8,429 bases of DNA from positions 1 through 8,429 of the forward strand of contig DJYL01000172.1 of assembly GCA_002448495.1 (NCBI GenBank), written 5' to 3'. Origin of the DNA: Pseudoselenomonas ruminantium. Lineage in GTDB: Bacteria > Bacillota > Negativicutes > Selenomonadales > Selenomonadaceae. Every line of letters starts with the position of its first letter. Positions within the stretch are counted from its first letter, which is position 1. The position numbers and the translations under genes were made by a program. This document shows, piece after piece, positions 1-5,417 of this stretch. The notes below the pieces were generated by a model that worked only from the letters and a program-made list of their open reading frames with translations, was not told the DNA's origin and did not search any database.

Positions 1-313
1 GACCACTTCCGGCCGTTATGACTATAACAGCAAATACACCAAGGGAGCTTCGACACATATCATTCCGGCACCCATCAGCGAGGAAAAGACCCGCGAAATG
101 CAGGAACTGGCCATCAAGACCTATACGGCCTGCGGCTGCAAGGGCGTAGCCCGCGTGGATATGATGTACAGCGAGGATGAAACGCCGTATGTTATCGAAG
201 TAAATTCTGTCCCGGGCATGACCGAGGTTTCGCTGGTGCCGGATGCCGGACGGGCTATGGGCGTTGAATTCCCGGAATTGTGCCAGCGCATTCTGGAAAT
301 GGCAGGCTTTTAA
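1..313 (+). CDS. ddl: D-alanine--D-alanine ligase, 3' end (partial)
   Basis: This is the C-terminal part of an ATP-grasp ligase that joins two D-alanines using ATP in the cytoplasm, giving the dipeptide added to UDP-MurNAc-tripeptide by MurF. The reading frame is open from base 2 to the TAA at 311-313, about 103 codons, so roughly two thirds of the protein lies upstream of the window. Seen directly: a YDYNSKYTKGAS stretch near the start, which matches the substrate/ATP loop of Ddl; ARVD, whose Asp is encoded at 158-160; and IEVNSVPGMTEVSLVP, whose Glu (197-199) and Asn (203-205) correspond to the family's Mg2+ ligands. The C-terminal tail has the usual length. ftsQ follows after 43 bases with its own strong ribosome-binding site, so the two are probably cotranscribed. 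The family call is secure; assignment to a Ddl subtype is not possible from this fragment. Confidence 0.95.
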   Translation, partial: TTSGRYDYNSKYTKGASTHIIPAPISEEKTREMQELAIKTYTACGCKGVARVDMMYSEDETPYVIEVNSVPGMTEVSLVPDAGRAMGVEFPELCQRILEMAGF

Positions 314-356
314 GGATTTTTTTGGTTAGACAGGACAGCAGAAAGGAGGTCTCTGT

Positions 357-1163
357 GTGGAGGAACAGGAAATGTCGGAAGTTGACGCAATAAAGCATAG
401 GAAGCCGCACCGGAGTCCTCGGCGCATTTTGAAGGGGCTGGCCTTTCTGGCAATTTGCGGCGGCATCATGTCCATTATCGTGTATTCGCCACTGTTTACC
501 CTGCAGAGAGTGGTTCTGCATGGCAATACCTACCTGAATGATGAGGACATCCTCACCAGCGGCAGGCTTCATCGGGGAGAACCGCTGTTTCAGTTGGAAA
601 CGGACGAAGTCACACAGAACCTCATGAAGGATTTGCGCATTGAAAGCGCTGTGGTGCGGCGGCGTCTGCCGGATACTTTGGAAATTGAGCTCACGGAACG
701 GATTCCTGTGGCTACGATTGCCTGTGATTATGGTTATCTGGATTTTGACCGGCAGGGAAAGGTAATCGGCAGCTATAAATATCTGCGGAAGATGCCGATT
801 CCCCTGATTACCGGCGTAAAGATGCATGATATGTACATTGGCGATGACAATGCGGACAGTCGTGTGGCCAAGGTGCTGGAGTTTTTGTCCCAGATTGACG
901 GGGATGCCCTGAATTATCTGTCGGAGGTCAATGTGACCAATCCCGAAGCTGTTATGGCCTATACCAATCAGGCGGTGCAGATTCGCCTGGGAAATTTTGA
1001 CCGCTGGGATGAGAAGGCAAAGCTCACCAGCGATTTTCTGCTGAATCTGCCCAATGCCCGCCATCAGATAGAATATGTGGATTTCAGTTATACGGCGCCG
1101 TTTATTCGGCTCAAGGAGAAATTGGCGGATCCGGAAATCAAAGTTAAAGATGGGGCACAGTAG
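357..1163 (+). CDS. ftsQ: Cell division protein FtsQ (DivIB/FtsQ family)
   Basis: This is a bitopic membrane protein of the divisome. In the known family it recruits and bridges FtsL/FtsB and the septal synthase. The 268 residues show a short basic cytoplasmic tail (KHRKPHRSPRR, about 13-23), one membrane helix (about 27-46), a POTRA domain (about 47-117, starting FTLQRVVLHGNTYL and ending with RRLPDTLEIELTERIPVA), then the extracytoplasmic beta domain to about residue 250. The chosen start is GTG at 357, because AAAGGAGGT at 342-350 is a near-perfect Shine-Dalgarno sequence 7 bases upstream. An in-frame ATG at 372 is possible but would be too far from it. The position between ddl and ftsZ is the classical dcw order and supports the call. 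FtsQ sequences diverge greatly, so topology, POTRA motif and context carry the assignment. No ftsA follows. Confidence 0.93.
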   Translation: MEEQEMSEVDAIKHRKPHRSPRRILKGLAFLAICGGIMSIIVYSPLFTLQRVVLHGNTYLNDEDILTSGRLHRGEPLFQLETDEVTQNLMKDLRIESAVVRRRLPDTLEIELTERIPVATIACDYGYLDFDRQGKVIGSYKYLRKMPIPLITGVKMHDMYIGDDNADSRVAKVLEFLSQIDGDALNYLSEVNVTNPEAVMAYTNQAVQIRLGNFDRWDEKAKLTSDFLLNLPNARHQIEYVDFSYTAPFIRLKEKLADPEIKVKDGAQ

Positions 1164-1237
1164 CCGCATTTATTATTGCCCGCTGTCTGGTGTTAATCCC
1201 GTAGATGTTCTTTTTTTGTAATTTTTTTGTGAAAGTT

Positions 1238-1267
1238 ATAGCATTATGCGCCGATAAATGGTAGAAT
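1238..1267 (+). promoter_or_regulatory. Probable extended -10 promoter for ftsZ
   Basis: TAGAAT at 1262-1267 matches the -10 consensus at five of six positions. It is preceded by TG plus one base (1259-1261), the extended -10 signature, which can compensate for a poor -35. The best -35 is ATAGCA at 1238-1243 with an 18-base spacer and only three matches. Transcription would begin near 1274, leaving a leader of about 85 bases before the preferred ftsZ start. The gap of 195 bases between ftsQ and ftsZ makes a separate ftsZ promoter plausible. A weaker alternative is TTGTAA (1216-1221) with TAGCAT (1239-1244), spaced 17 bases. Confidence 0.45.
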
Positions 1268-1358
1268 TAAAGAGTATATTTGTGCAAGTTAGGAATCCTT
1301 GTGGACGTAATACCGTGTCTAAGGGATATAGAATACAAACATCATGGGGGTTAATGCT

Positions 1359-2498
1359 GTGTTTGAATTAGAGGAAAATGGCCTTGATCAGGTGGCCAAG
1401 ATTAAAGTAATTGGTGTAGGCGGTGGTGGAAGCAATGCCGTGAACCGCATGATAAATTTCGGACTGCAGGGGGTCGAGTTTATTGCCGTGAACACGGACG
1501 CACAGGCTCTTTATAAATCCTTGGCACCAAAGCGCATGCAGATTGGCGAAAAGCTCACCAGGGGATTAGGTGCAGGCGCCCGCCCGGAAATCGGACAGAA
1601 GGCGGCCGAGGAAAGCCGCGACGATATTTTGGAAGCCCTGCGGGGAGCAGATATGGTTTTCGTTACCGCCGGCATGGGGGGCGGTACGGGAACCGGTGCA
1701 GCACCAGTAGTAGCAGAATGTGCACGGGAAATTGGTGCGCTGACCGTAGGCGTCGTGACCAAGCCCTTTGGCTTTGAAGGCAAAAAGCGTGAGCGCAACG
1801 CAGAATCCGGTATCGCTAACCTCAAGCAGCATGTGGATACGATTATCACCATTCCCAATGATCGTTTGATGCAGGTGGTGGACAAGAAAACCCCGATTAC
1901 ACAGGCATTCCAGATTGCCGATGATGTCCTGCGTCAGGGCGTAAAGGGCATTTCGGACCTCATTGCCCTGCCCGGCCTGGTCAACCTTGACTTTGCCGAT
2001 GTGCAGAGTGTCATGAGCAATGCCGGTTCTGCCCTGATGGGCATTGGCGAGGCTTCCGGCGAAAGTGCTGCCATTGAGGCGGCCAAGGCAGCCATTGCCT
2101 CCCCGCTGCTGGAAACCAGCATTGACGGTGCAAAGGGGATTCTCCTCAACGTTACCGGTGCGGAAGAAAACCTCAGCATGTATGATATTCAGGAAGCTTC
2201 AGAGGCCATTCATGATGCAGCCGACAGTCAGGCCAACATCATCTGGGGTGCGTCCATTGACAACACCATGGGGGATACGGTTCGCGTTACGGTTATCGCT
2301 ACGGGCTTTGATGCTCCGGAAGTCATCGGTGTGCAGCCGAAAGCAGAGCCGTCAGCGGCACAGCCGGTTATGCCCAATGCAGGCCTCAATCTGGGGATGC
2401 CGAATCCTGCTGCACCGGCAGCTTCGGCAGATATGCAGCAAACGGTAGCGCCGGCTGCCGATTTCATCGACATTCCCGTGTGGATGCAGAAAAAATAA
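1359..2498 (+). CDS. ftsZ: Cell division GTPase FtsZ
   Basis: This tubulin homologue polymerises into the cytoplasmic Z-ring and organises septum synthesis. Numbered from the preferred start (379 residues), it shows the nucleotide-binding loop [16 protein letters not shown] (about 16-31), the tubulin signature GGGTGTG (107-113), the T7 catalytic loop NLDFADV (209-215), and the FtsZ C-terminal domain to about 316. A short Ala/Pro-rich linker (about 320-367) and the terminal partner-binding peptide [12 protein letters not shown] follow. I prefer GTG at 1359 over the in-frame ATG at 1344. GGGGGT at 1346-1351 lies 7 bases from the GTG, whereas the ATG's nearest purine tract (AAGGGA, 1321-1326) is 17 bases away. 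The resulting N-terminus MFELEEN also aligns with the MLEFETN of Bacillus FtsZ. An extra five residues (MGVNA) result if the ATG is used. The next genes are tRNAs, so this is the end of the division cluster. Confidence 0.98.
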   Translation: MFELEENGLDQVAKIKVIGVGGGGSNAVNRMINFGLQGVEFIAVNTDAQALYKSLAPKRMQIGEKLTRGLGAGARPEIGQKAAEESRDDILEALRGADMVFVTAGMGGGTGTGAAPVVAECAREIGALTVGVVTKPFGFEGKKRERNAESGIANLKQHVDTIITIPNDRLMQVVDKKTPITQAFQIADDVLRQGVKGISDLIALPGLVNLDFADVQSVMSNAGSALMGIGEASGESAAIEAAKAAIASPLLETSIDGAKGILLNVTGAEENLSMYDIQEASEAIHDAADSQANIIWGASIDNTMGDTVRVTVIATGFDAPEVIGVQPKAEPSAAQPVMPNAGLNLGMPNPAAPAASADMQQTVAPAADFIDIPVWMQKK

Positions 2499-2513
2499 AA
2501 ATTAAAATAATGG

Positions 2514-2542
2514 TTGACAAGCGTTGAGAATATGGATATAAT
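2514..2542 (+). promoter_or_regulatory. Consensus sigma-70 promoter for the tRNA operon
   Basis: TTGACA at 2514-2519 and TATAAT at 2537-2542 are both perfect consensus hexamers, separated by the optimal 17 bases. The start site would be near 2549, about 26 bases before tRNA-Tyr. A full-consensus promoter is typical of stable RNA genes. Unusually, the hexamers sit inside an inverted repeat (2517-2564), which overlaps the end of the -35 and most of the spacer and has the -10 in its loop. Confidence 0.93.
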
Positions 2543-2564
2543 ATATCATGTTCTTAACGCTTGT
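2517..2564 (+). repeat. Imperfect 18-bp dyad spanning the tRNA promoter / ftsZ 3' hairpin
   Basis: Left arm 2517-2534 (ACAAGCGTTGAGAATATG) and right arm 2547-2564 (CATGTTCTTAACGCTTGT) are inverted repeats separated by 12 A/T-rich bases. Sixteen of the 18 positions are complementary. The other two (2526 with 2555, and 2531 with 2550) become G-U pairs in + strand RNA, so transcripts reading through from ftsZ would form an unbroken 18-bp stem. No T-run follows (TTGTTGCG), so it is not a textbook intrinsic terminator. It may stabilise or process the ftsZ 3' end, or act on DNA as an operator for the embedded promoter. Confidence 0.8.
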
Positions 2565-2574
2565 TGCGTTATAT

Positions 2575-2660
2575 GGGTAGGTGGCCGAGTGGTTAAAGGC
2601 AACAGACTGTAAATCTGTCATCTTCGGATTACGATGGTTCGAATCCATCCCTGCCCACCA
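2575..2660 (+). tRNA. tRNA-Tyr (anticodon GUA)
   Basis: This is a class II tRNA. The 7-bp acceptor stem pairs 2575-2581 (GGGTAGG) with 2650-2656 (CCTGCCC), including one G-U pair. The discriminator is A2657 and CCA is encoded at 2658-2660. The D-arm starts GGCCGAGTGG. The anticodon stem pairs 2602-2606 with 2614-2618 around loop CTGTAAA, giving anticodon GTA at 2609-2611. A long variable arm containing a TCTTCGGA hairpin follows, as expected for bacterial tRNA-Tyr, and then a T-arm with loop TTCGAAT. It is first in a two-tRNA operon, directly behind a consensus promoter. Confidence 0.97.
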
Positions 2661-2664
2661 CTAT

Positions 2665-2741
2665 GGCGGCATAGCTCAGTTGGCTAGAGCATGCGGTTCA
2701 TACCCGCAGTGTCAGGAGTTCAAATCTCTTTGCCGCCACCA
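2665..2741 (+). tRNA. tRNA-Met, elongator (anticodon CAU)
   Basis: The acceptor stem pairs GGCGGCA (2665-2671) with TGCCGCC (2731-2737). The discriminator is A2738 and CCA is encoded at 2739-2741. The anticodon stem TGCGG/CCGCA encloses loop TTCATAC, with CAT at 2699-2701. G1-C72 is paired and the anticodon stem lacks the three G-C pairs typical of initiators, so this is not tRNA-fMet. The loop TTCATAC matches elongator Met, whereas tRNA-Ile2 (lysidine-modified CAU) normally has CTCATAA, so elongator Met is preferred. Only four bases separate it from tRNA-Tyr, which implies one transcript. Confidence 0.94.
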
Positions 2742-2755
2742 ATATAGAACTTATG

Positions 2756-2779
2756 AGCACACGCAAGGTGTGCTTTTTC
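2756..2779 (+). terminator. Intrinsic terminator of the tRNA operon
   Basis: The stem AGCACAC (2756-2762) pairs perfectly with GTGTGCT (2768-2774) across the loop GCAAG. It runs into TTTTTCTTT. It lies 14 bases after the CCA end of tRNA-Met. Confidence 0.92.
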
Positions 2780-2849
2780 TTTGTGCAGTTAGGTCAAAAG
2801 TCCCTAAGAATTCTCTAATTATTATCATTTTTTTTTCAGAAAAGAGGGC

Positions 2850-2855
2850 TATAAT
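2850..2855 (+). promoter_or_regulatory. Possible -10 box for the amidase operon
   Basis: TATAAT at 2850-2855 is a perfect -10 hexamer, 32 bases before the amidase ATG and downstream of the tRNA terminator, so a promoter is expected here. The region where a -35 should lie is a T-tract (2828-2836) with no convincing TTGACA, so the promoter would be weak or need an activator. Confidence 0.5.
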
Positions 2856-2887
2856 ATATTGCGTTGTTATTAAGATGGGATGATGGC

Positions 2888-3505
2888 ATGAAGCGCAGAG
2901 ATTTCTTGAAAAACTTAATATTGTTGGGGACGGGTTCCATACTGCTGCCACAACTGTGGACTGTTAGGGCGGCAGAAGCGGCTTGGAAAACGGGCGGAGA
3001 AATTTCCGCAGGGGGAAATGACCCTTTGCTGGGAATTCCCATTCGGGAAACGAATTTTGAATTTTCTTCTCTGCAAAACCGGGAAACTACAGATGCGATT
3101 GTCATTCATCATGTGGGCAATACCAACAGGGATGTGTCAGCGGCGGAAATTGACCAATGGCACAGAAATAACGGCTGGGCAGGAATCGGCTATCATTTTG
3201 TCATTCGCAAGGACGGCACCATTGAACGCGGGCGTCCTATGGATATGCTGGGCGCACATTGCTATGGTGAAAACTGGCATACCGTCGGTGTAAATATTGT
3301 GGGCGAATTCGATAATAATGAGCCGGAACCGGAACAGATGGTGTCGGCGGCAAAGCTTTTGGCGGCTCTTTGTCATTACTATGGCATTGAACCCAACCGC
3401 AGGCATATCATGGGCCATCGTGACTACAATGCTACGGCCTGTCCGGGACAGCTGCTTTACGATAAGCTGCCGCGTCTCGTGACGATGACCCGCAGGTACT
3501 ATTAA
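2888..3505 (+). CDS. Tat-exported N-acetylmuramoyl-L-alanine amidase (Amidase_2/PGRP family)
   Basis: This is a predicted zinc amidase that cuts the bond between MurNAc and the L-Ala of the stem peptide outside the cytoplasm. The 205 residues begin with a twin-arginine signal: KRRDFLK (2-8), a hydrophobic stretch (about 10-24) and an Ala-rich cleavage region (about 28-32). The Amidase_2 domain covers about 65-195. Zinc ligands by analogy with T7 lysozyme are His74 (IVIHH), His177 (MGHRD) and Cys185 (ATACPG), with the same 8-residue His-Cys spacing as T7. Tyr102 (GYHFVI) matches the catalytic Tyr, and Thr183 takes the place of the T7 Lys. The start is ATG 2888, with GGGA 7 bases upstream. It puts the RR motif at the very N-terminus, so an upstream in-frame TTG at 2864 is rejected. 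It is followed 12 bases later by a small membrane protein gene. Its role could be wall remodelling, recycling or attack on other cells; the sequence does not decide. Confidence 0.93.
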   Translation: MKRRDFLKNLILLGTGSILLPQLWTVRAAEAAWKTGGEISAGGNDPLLGIPIRETNFEFSSLQNRETTDAIVIHHVGNTNRDVSAAEIDQWHRNNGWAGIGYHFVIRKDGTIERGRPMDMLGAHCYGENWHTVGVNIVGEFDNNEPEPEQMVSAAKLLAALCHYYGIEPNRRHIMGHRDYNATACPGQLLYDKLPRLVTMTRRYY

Positions 3506-3517
3506 GGCGGTGAGAAG

Positions 3518-3856
3518 ATGCGTTACCGTTGGTTTGTTGACCAGGATAAGCAAACAGATGAATATGGTGTACCGGTGAGCCGGGCCGAGTATGATGAGGC
3601 GCTGCATCCGAAAAAGAAGCCGGTATATGAGCCAAAGGAAATGCTGGCAATCGCTGTTGTGGCGTTTATTCTGATTTATGAGTGGTTTGCGGGGGACAGC
3701 GCATTGGTCATGTATATGTGTGTATCTTTTTTGACCTTTGAACTGCGCCCGTTTGCAAGGCTGTGCTTAGGAAAGCATGGCCGGGCAGTAGGCAATGCCT
3801 TGACGGGATTCAGTATTGCCATGTTTTTGGGGACATTGCTTTGGATTTTTATGTGA
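3518..3856 (+). CDS. Small three-helix membrane protein, unknown function
   Basis: I do not recognise this 112-residue protein. It has a charged, probably cytoplasmic N-terminus of about 40 residues (MRYRWFVDQDKQTDEYG onward, with KKKP at 32-35). Three hydrophobic segments follow at about 42-57, 61-75 and 92-111, with a basic loop (RPFARLCLGKHGR, about 77-89) between the second and third; the chain ends two residues after the third segment begins to thin out. There is no cysteine pair, catalytic motif or signal peptidase site that I can name. The ATG has a purine-rich GGCGGTGAG (3506-3514) just upstream. The gene begins 12 bases after the amidase stop, so the two are almost certainly cotranscribed and translationally linked. 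It may serve as an anchor, regulator or chaperone of the amidase, but that is inference from position alone. Confidence 0.85.
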   Translation: MRYRWFVDQDKQTDEYGVPVSRAEYDEALHPKKKPVYEPKEMLAIAVVAFILIYEWFAGDSALVMYMCVSFLTFELRPFARLCLGKHGRAVGNALTGFSIAMFLGTLLWIFM

Positions 3857-3905
3857 CTGTGCAATGATTAATGTAAATTTTCAGTTATTTGCCAAAACTG
3901 CTTAT

Positions 3906-3927
3906 AAAAAATTATTTAAAATTTTTT
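3906..3927. repeat. A/T-only dyad, possible weak terminator
   Basis: AAAAAATT (3906-3913) and AATTTTTT (3920-3927) form a perfect 8-bp inverted repeat with a 6-base loop, about 50 bases after the membrane protein stop. With only A-T pairs it would make a weak terminator on either strand. It may simply be bent or low-melting DNA. Confidence 0.35.
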
Positions 3928-4029
3928 CAATCAGGGCAGGAAATCGCTTTTATAAGGCGAATACAATTAGTAAAGAGATTGATTGTTAGTAAAAACATCA
4001 GGAAACTCAACTGTAGTTGCGTTCTGTCT

Positions 4030-4061
4030 CTGTCATGATGAGCGTCATAATAGCATGACAG
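4030..4061. repeat. Split inverted repeat CTGTCATG / CATGACAG
   Basis: CTGTCATG (4030-4037) and CATGACAG (4054-4061) are perfect 8-base inverted repeats 16 bases apart. Between them lies a further small dyad, ATGA-GCG-TCAT (4038-4048). Arm centres are about 24 bases apart. There is no T-run, so this looks more like a protein-binding site than a terminator. The binding protein is unknown. Confidence 0.55.
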
Positions 4062-4092
4062 ATGTAATATTTTTGTTTTCTAGAAGAAATAA

Positions 4093-4120
4093 CTGGAAAA
4101 TAACAGAAAAACTGTATACT
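4093..4120 (+). promoter_or_regulatory. Weak candidate promoter for glgC
   Basis: TATACT at 4115-4120 matches five of six -10 positions. The nearest -35-like sequence is CTGGAA (4093-4098) with a 16-base spacer and only three matches. Transcription would start near 4127, inside the adjoining dyad. This is the best hexamer pair I can find in the gap, but it is weak. Confidence 0.3.
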
Positions 4121-4139
4121 AACAGATGAATATCTGTTA
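4120..4139. repeat. Compact perfect dyad TAACAGAT / ATCTGTTA
   Basis: TAACAGAT (4120-4127) and ATCTGTTA (4132-4139) are perfect 8-base inverted repeats with a 4-base centre. A third copy of the half-site core, TAACAGA, lies at 4101-4107. The dyad directly abuts the candidate glgC -10, so a bound protein would cover the start site. The following bases are A-rich rather than T-rich, which argues against a + strand terminator. Confidence 0.55.
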
Positions 4140-4153
4140 AAATATATATAAAA

Positions 4154-4195
4154 AGTAAACCATAGTCGAATAAGGGGAGATTATTGTTTACTATG
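4154..4195 (+). promoter_or_regulatory. Leader stem with two alternative pairings upstream of glgC
   Basis: AGTAAAC (4154-4160) can pair with GTTTACT (4186-4192). The next six bases, CATAGT (4161-4166), can instead pair with ACTATG (4190-4195). The two pairings share 4190-4192 and exclude each other. Both put the Shine-Dalgarno-like AAGGGGAGA (4172-4180) in the loop. They lie just before the glgC ribosome-binding site at 4202-4209. A regulatory role is inference. Confidence 0.4.
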
Positions 4196-4219
4196 ATATC
4201 CAAGGGGGATTTTTTATGA
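4184..4219 (+). CDS. Possible leader mini-ORF overlapping the glgC start
   Basis: An 11-codon frame opens with TTG at 4184, with an in-frame ATG at 4193, and encodes (L/M)[10 protein letters not shown]. Its TGA stop at 4217-4219 overlaps the glgC ATG as ATGA. AAGGGGAGA at 4172-4180 could serve as its ribosome-binding site, 4 to 5 bases from the TTG. Termination at the overlap would place ribosomes directly on the glgC start, a known arrangement for translational coupling. However, glgC already has a strong site of its own (AAGGGGGA), part of which doubles as codons of this frame. The frame may be accidental. Confidence 0.25.
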   Translation: MFTMISKGDFL

Positions 4220-5370
4220 GAAAGACAGAATGCTTGGCCATGATTTTGGCTGGTGGTCAGGGCAGCCGCCTAGGCGCGCTAACGAAAAAAATTGCGAAAC
4301 CAGCTGTGCCGTTTGGGGGGAAGTATCGTATCATCGACTTCCCGCTCAGTAACTGTGCAAATTCCGGCATAGACAAGGTCGGTGTACTGACCCAGTATCG
4401 CCCGCTGGAACTGCATAACTATCTGGCTTCCGGCAGCGCTTGGGACTTAGACCAGAAGAATGGCGGTATTTTTATCCTGCCGCCGTATGCCCGTGAAAAG
4501 GGTGCAGATTGGTATCAGGGAACTGCAGATGCCATCTATCAGAACCTCAATTTCATTGATTTAGCCGATCCGGAGTATGTACTCATTCTGTCTGGTGACC
4601 ACATCTACACGATGGATTATTCCTGGATGTTGGAAGCCCATAAGATGAACAAGGCTGAGGCTACCATCGGTGTTATCGAAGTGCCTTGGGAAGAAGCCCC
4701 CCGCTTCGGCATCATGAACACGGACAAGACGGGCCGTATCGAAGAATTCGAGGAAAAACCGGCTAAACCCAAGAGCAACCTGGCTTCCATGGGTATCTAT
4801 GTATTCAATAAGAACTTCCTCAAGAAGTATCTGGAAGAAGATGCCAAGGATGAAACCAGCAGCCATGACTTCGGCAAGAACATCATTCCGAAGATGCTGA
4901 AGGACAAAGCACGTCTGTATTCCTATGCCTTTGAAGGTTATTGGAAAGATGTGGGCACGATTGAGAGTCTCTGGCAGGCAAATATGGATCTTTTGCAGGA
5001 TCAGCCGCCCTTCGACCTCAAGGGCGAGAAGAAGATTTATTCTTCCAATGAGTCCATGCCGCCGCATTACATCGGCCCGGATGCAAAAGTGAAGAACTCC
5101 ATGATCAGCGAAGGTTCCATGGTACTCGGCGAAGTGGAAAATTCCGTTATCTTCCCGGGTGTACGCATCGGCAAGGGGGTCAAGGTAACCAATTCGGTTA
5201 TCATGCCGTCCACGGTCATTCGCGATGGTGCTGTGGTGGATTACGCAATCCTGGCGCAGAACTGCGAAGTAGCTGCCGGTGCAAAAGTTACGGGACAGCT
5301 GGGCGCTATCACGGTAGTAGCCGAAGGCGAAACCGTTGAAGCAGAAGCCAGCGGCAAGCAGGCCGGCTGA
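4216..5370 (+). CDS. glgC: Glucose-1-phosphate adenylyltransferase (ADP-glucose pyrophosphorylase), catalytic subunit
   Basis: It makes ADP-glucose and pyrophosphate from ATP and glucose-1-phosphate, the committed step of bacterial glycogen synthesis, in the cytoplasm. The 384 residues show the nucleotidyltransferase signature [20 protein letters not shown] (11-30), [12 protein letters not shown] (99-110), the catalytic SGDHIY (126-131, Asp128), the glucose-1-phosphate-binding EEKP (179-182) and GYWKDVGT (241-248). A C-terminal left-handed beta-helix of hexapeptide repeats covers about 284-370. The length is typical of Firmicute GlgC, which is shorter than the enteric enzyme. The ATG at 4216 has AAGGGGGA (4202-4209) 6 bases upstream. 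glgD follows after 47 bases, and in Geobacillus stearothermophilus the GlgD homologue assembles with GlgC and raises its activity. The acidic, Ala-rich tail (about 369-384) is probably disordered. Confidence 0.98.
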   Translation: MRKTECLAMILAGGQGSRLGALTKKIAKPAVPFGGKYRIIDFPLSNCANSGIDKVGVLTQYRPLELHNYLASGSAWDLDQKNGGIFILPPYAREKGADWYQGTADAIYQNLNFIDLADPEYVLILSGDHIYTMDYSWMLEAHKMNKAEATIGVIEVPWEEAPRFGIMNTDKTGRIEEFEEKPAKPKSNLASMGIYVFNKNFLKKYLEEDAKDETSSHDFGKNIIPKMLKDKARLYSYAFEGYWKDVGTIESLWQANMDLLQDQPPFDLKGEKKIYSSNESMPPHYIGPDAKVKNSMISEGSMVLGEVENSVIFPGVRIGKGVKVTNSVIMPSTVIRDGAVVDYAILAQNCEVAAGAKVTGQLGAITVVAEGETVEAEASGKQAG

Positions 5371-5417
5371 GCCTTTCCCTATCGTTACAGCCTAGATACA
5401 GCAAGGAGTGGAAGAAA

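Larger units (their letters stand above)
3857..4215. other. 359-base A/T-rich intergenic region upstream of glgC
   Basis: I see no convincing gene here apart from the tiny leader frame near 4184-4219. It holds an A/T-only dyad (3906-3927), a near-palindrome CGCTTTTATAAGGCG (3945-3959), a short palindrome CAACTGTAGTTG (4008-4019), a split dyad (4030-4061), a compact dyad (4120-4139) and a leader stem (4154-4195). No clear terminator follows the small membrane protein gene, and no strong promoter stands out. The density of dyads suggests a regulatory region for the glycogen operon. Confidence 0.7.

Noticed and set aside
255..1169. Long open frame on the minus strand (304 codons) opposite ftsQ
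   Set aside because: It is antisense to ftsQ, which has a strong ribosome-binding site, clear topology and the expected position. The minus-strand product is rich in His, Ile and Asn without recognisable motifs.
2665..2741. Initiator tRNA-fMet or tRNA-Ile2 instead of elongator Met
   Set aside because: The first acceptor pair is G-C and the anticodon stem lacks the three G-C pairs of initiators. The loop TTCATAC fits elongator Met better than the CTCATAA of tRNA-Ile2.
2575..2741. tRNA genes as an integration site for a mobile element
   Set aside because: No integrase, no repeated tRNA 3' end and no change in gene style nearby. The pair ends in a normal terminator followed by ordinary chromosomal genes.
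2581..2883. 100-codon + strand open frame running through both tRNAs
   Set aside because: It overlaps two well-folded tRNA genes and a terminator, and its protein is a readout of tRNA sequence.
2864..2887. Upstream TTG start for the amidase, adding eight residues
   Set aside because: It would bury the twin-arginine motif further from the N-terminus and has no ribosome-binding site, while ATG 2888 has GGGA at 7 bases.
3857..4215. CcpA-type catabolite (cre) site or riboswitch upstream of glgC
   Set aside because: I found no sequence close to the cre consensus and no recognisable riboswitch core. Only unassigned dyads are present.
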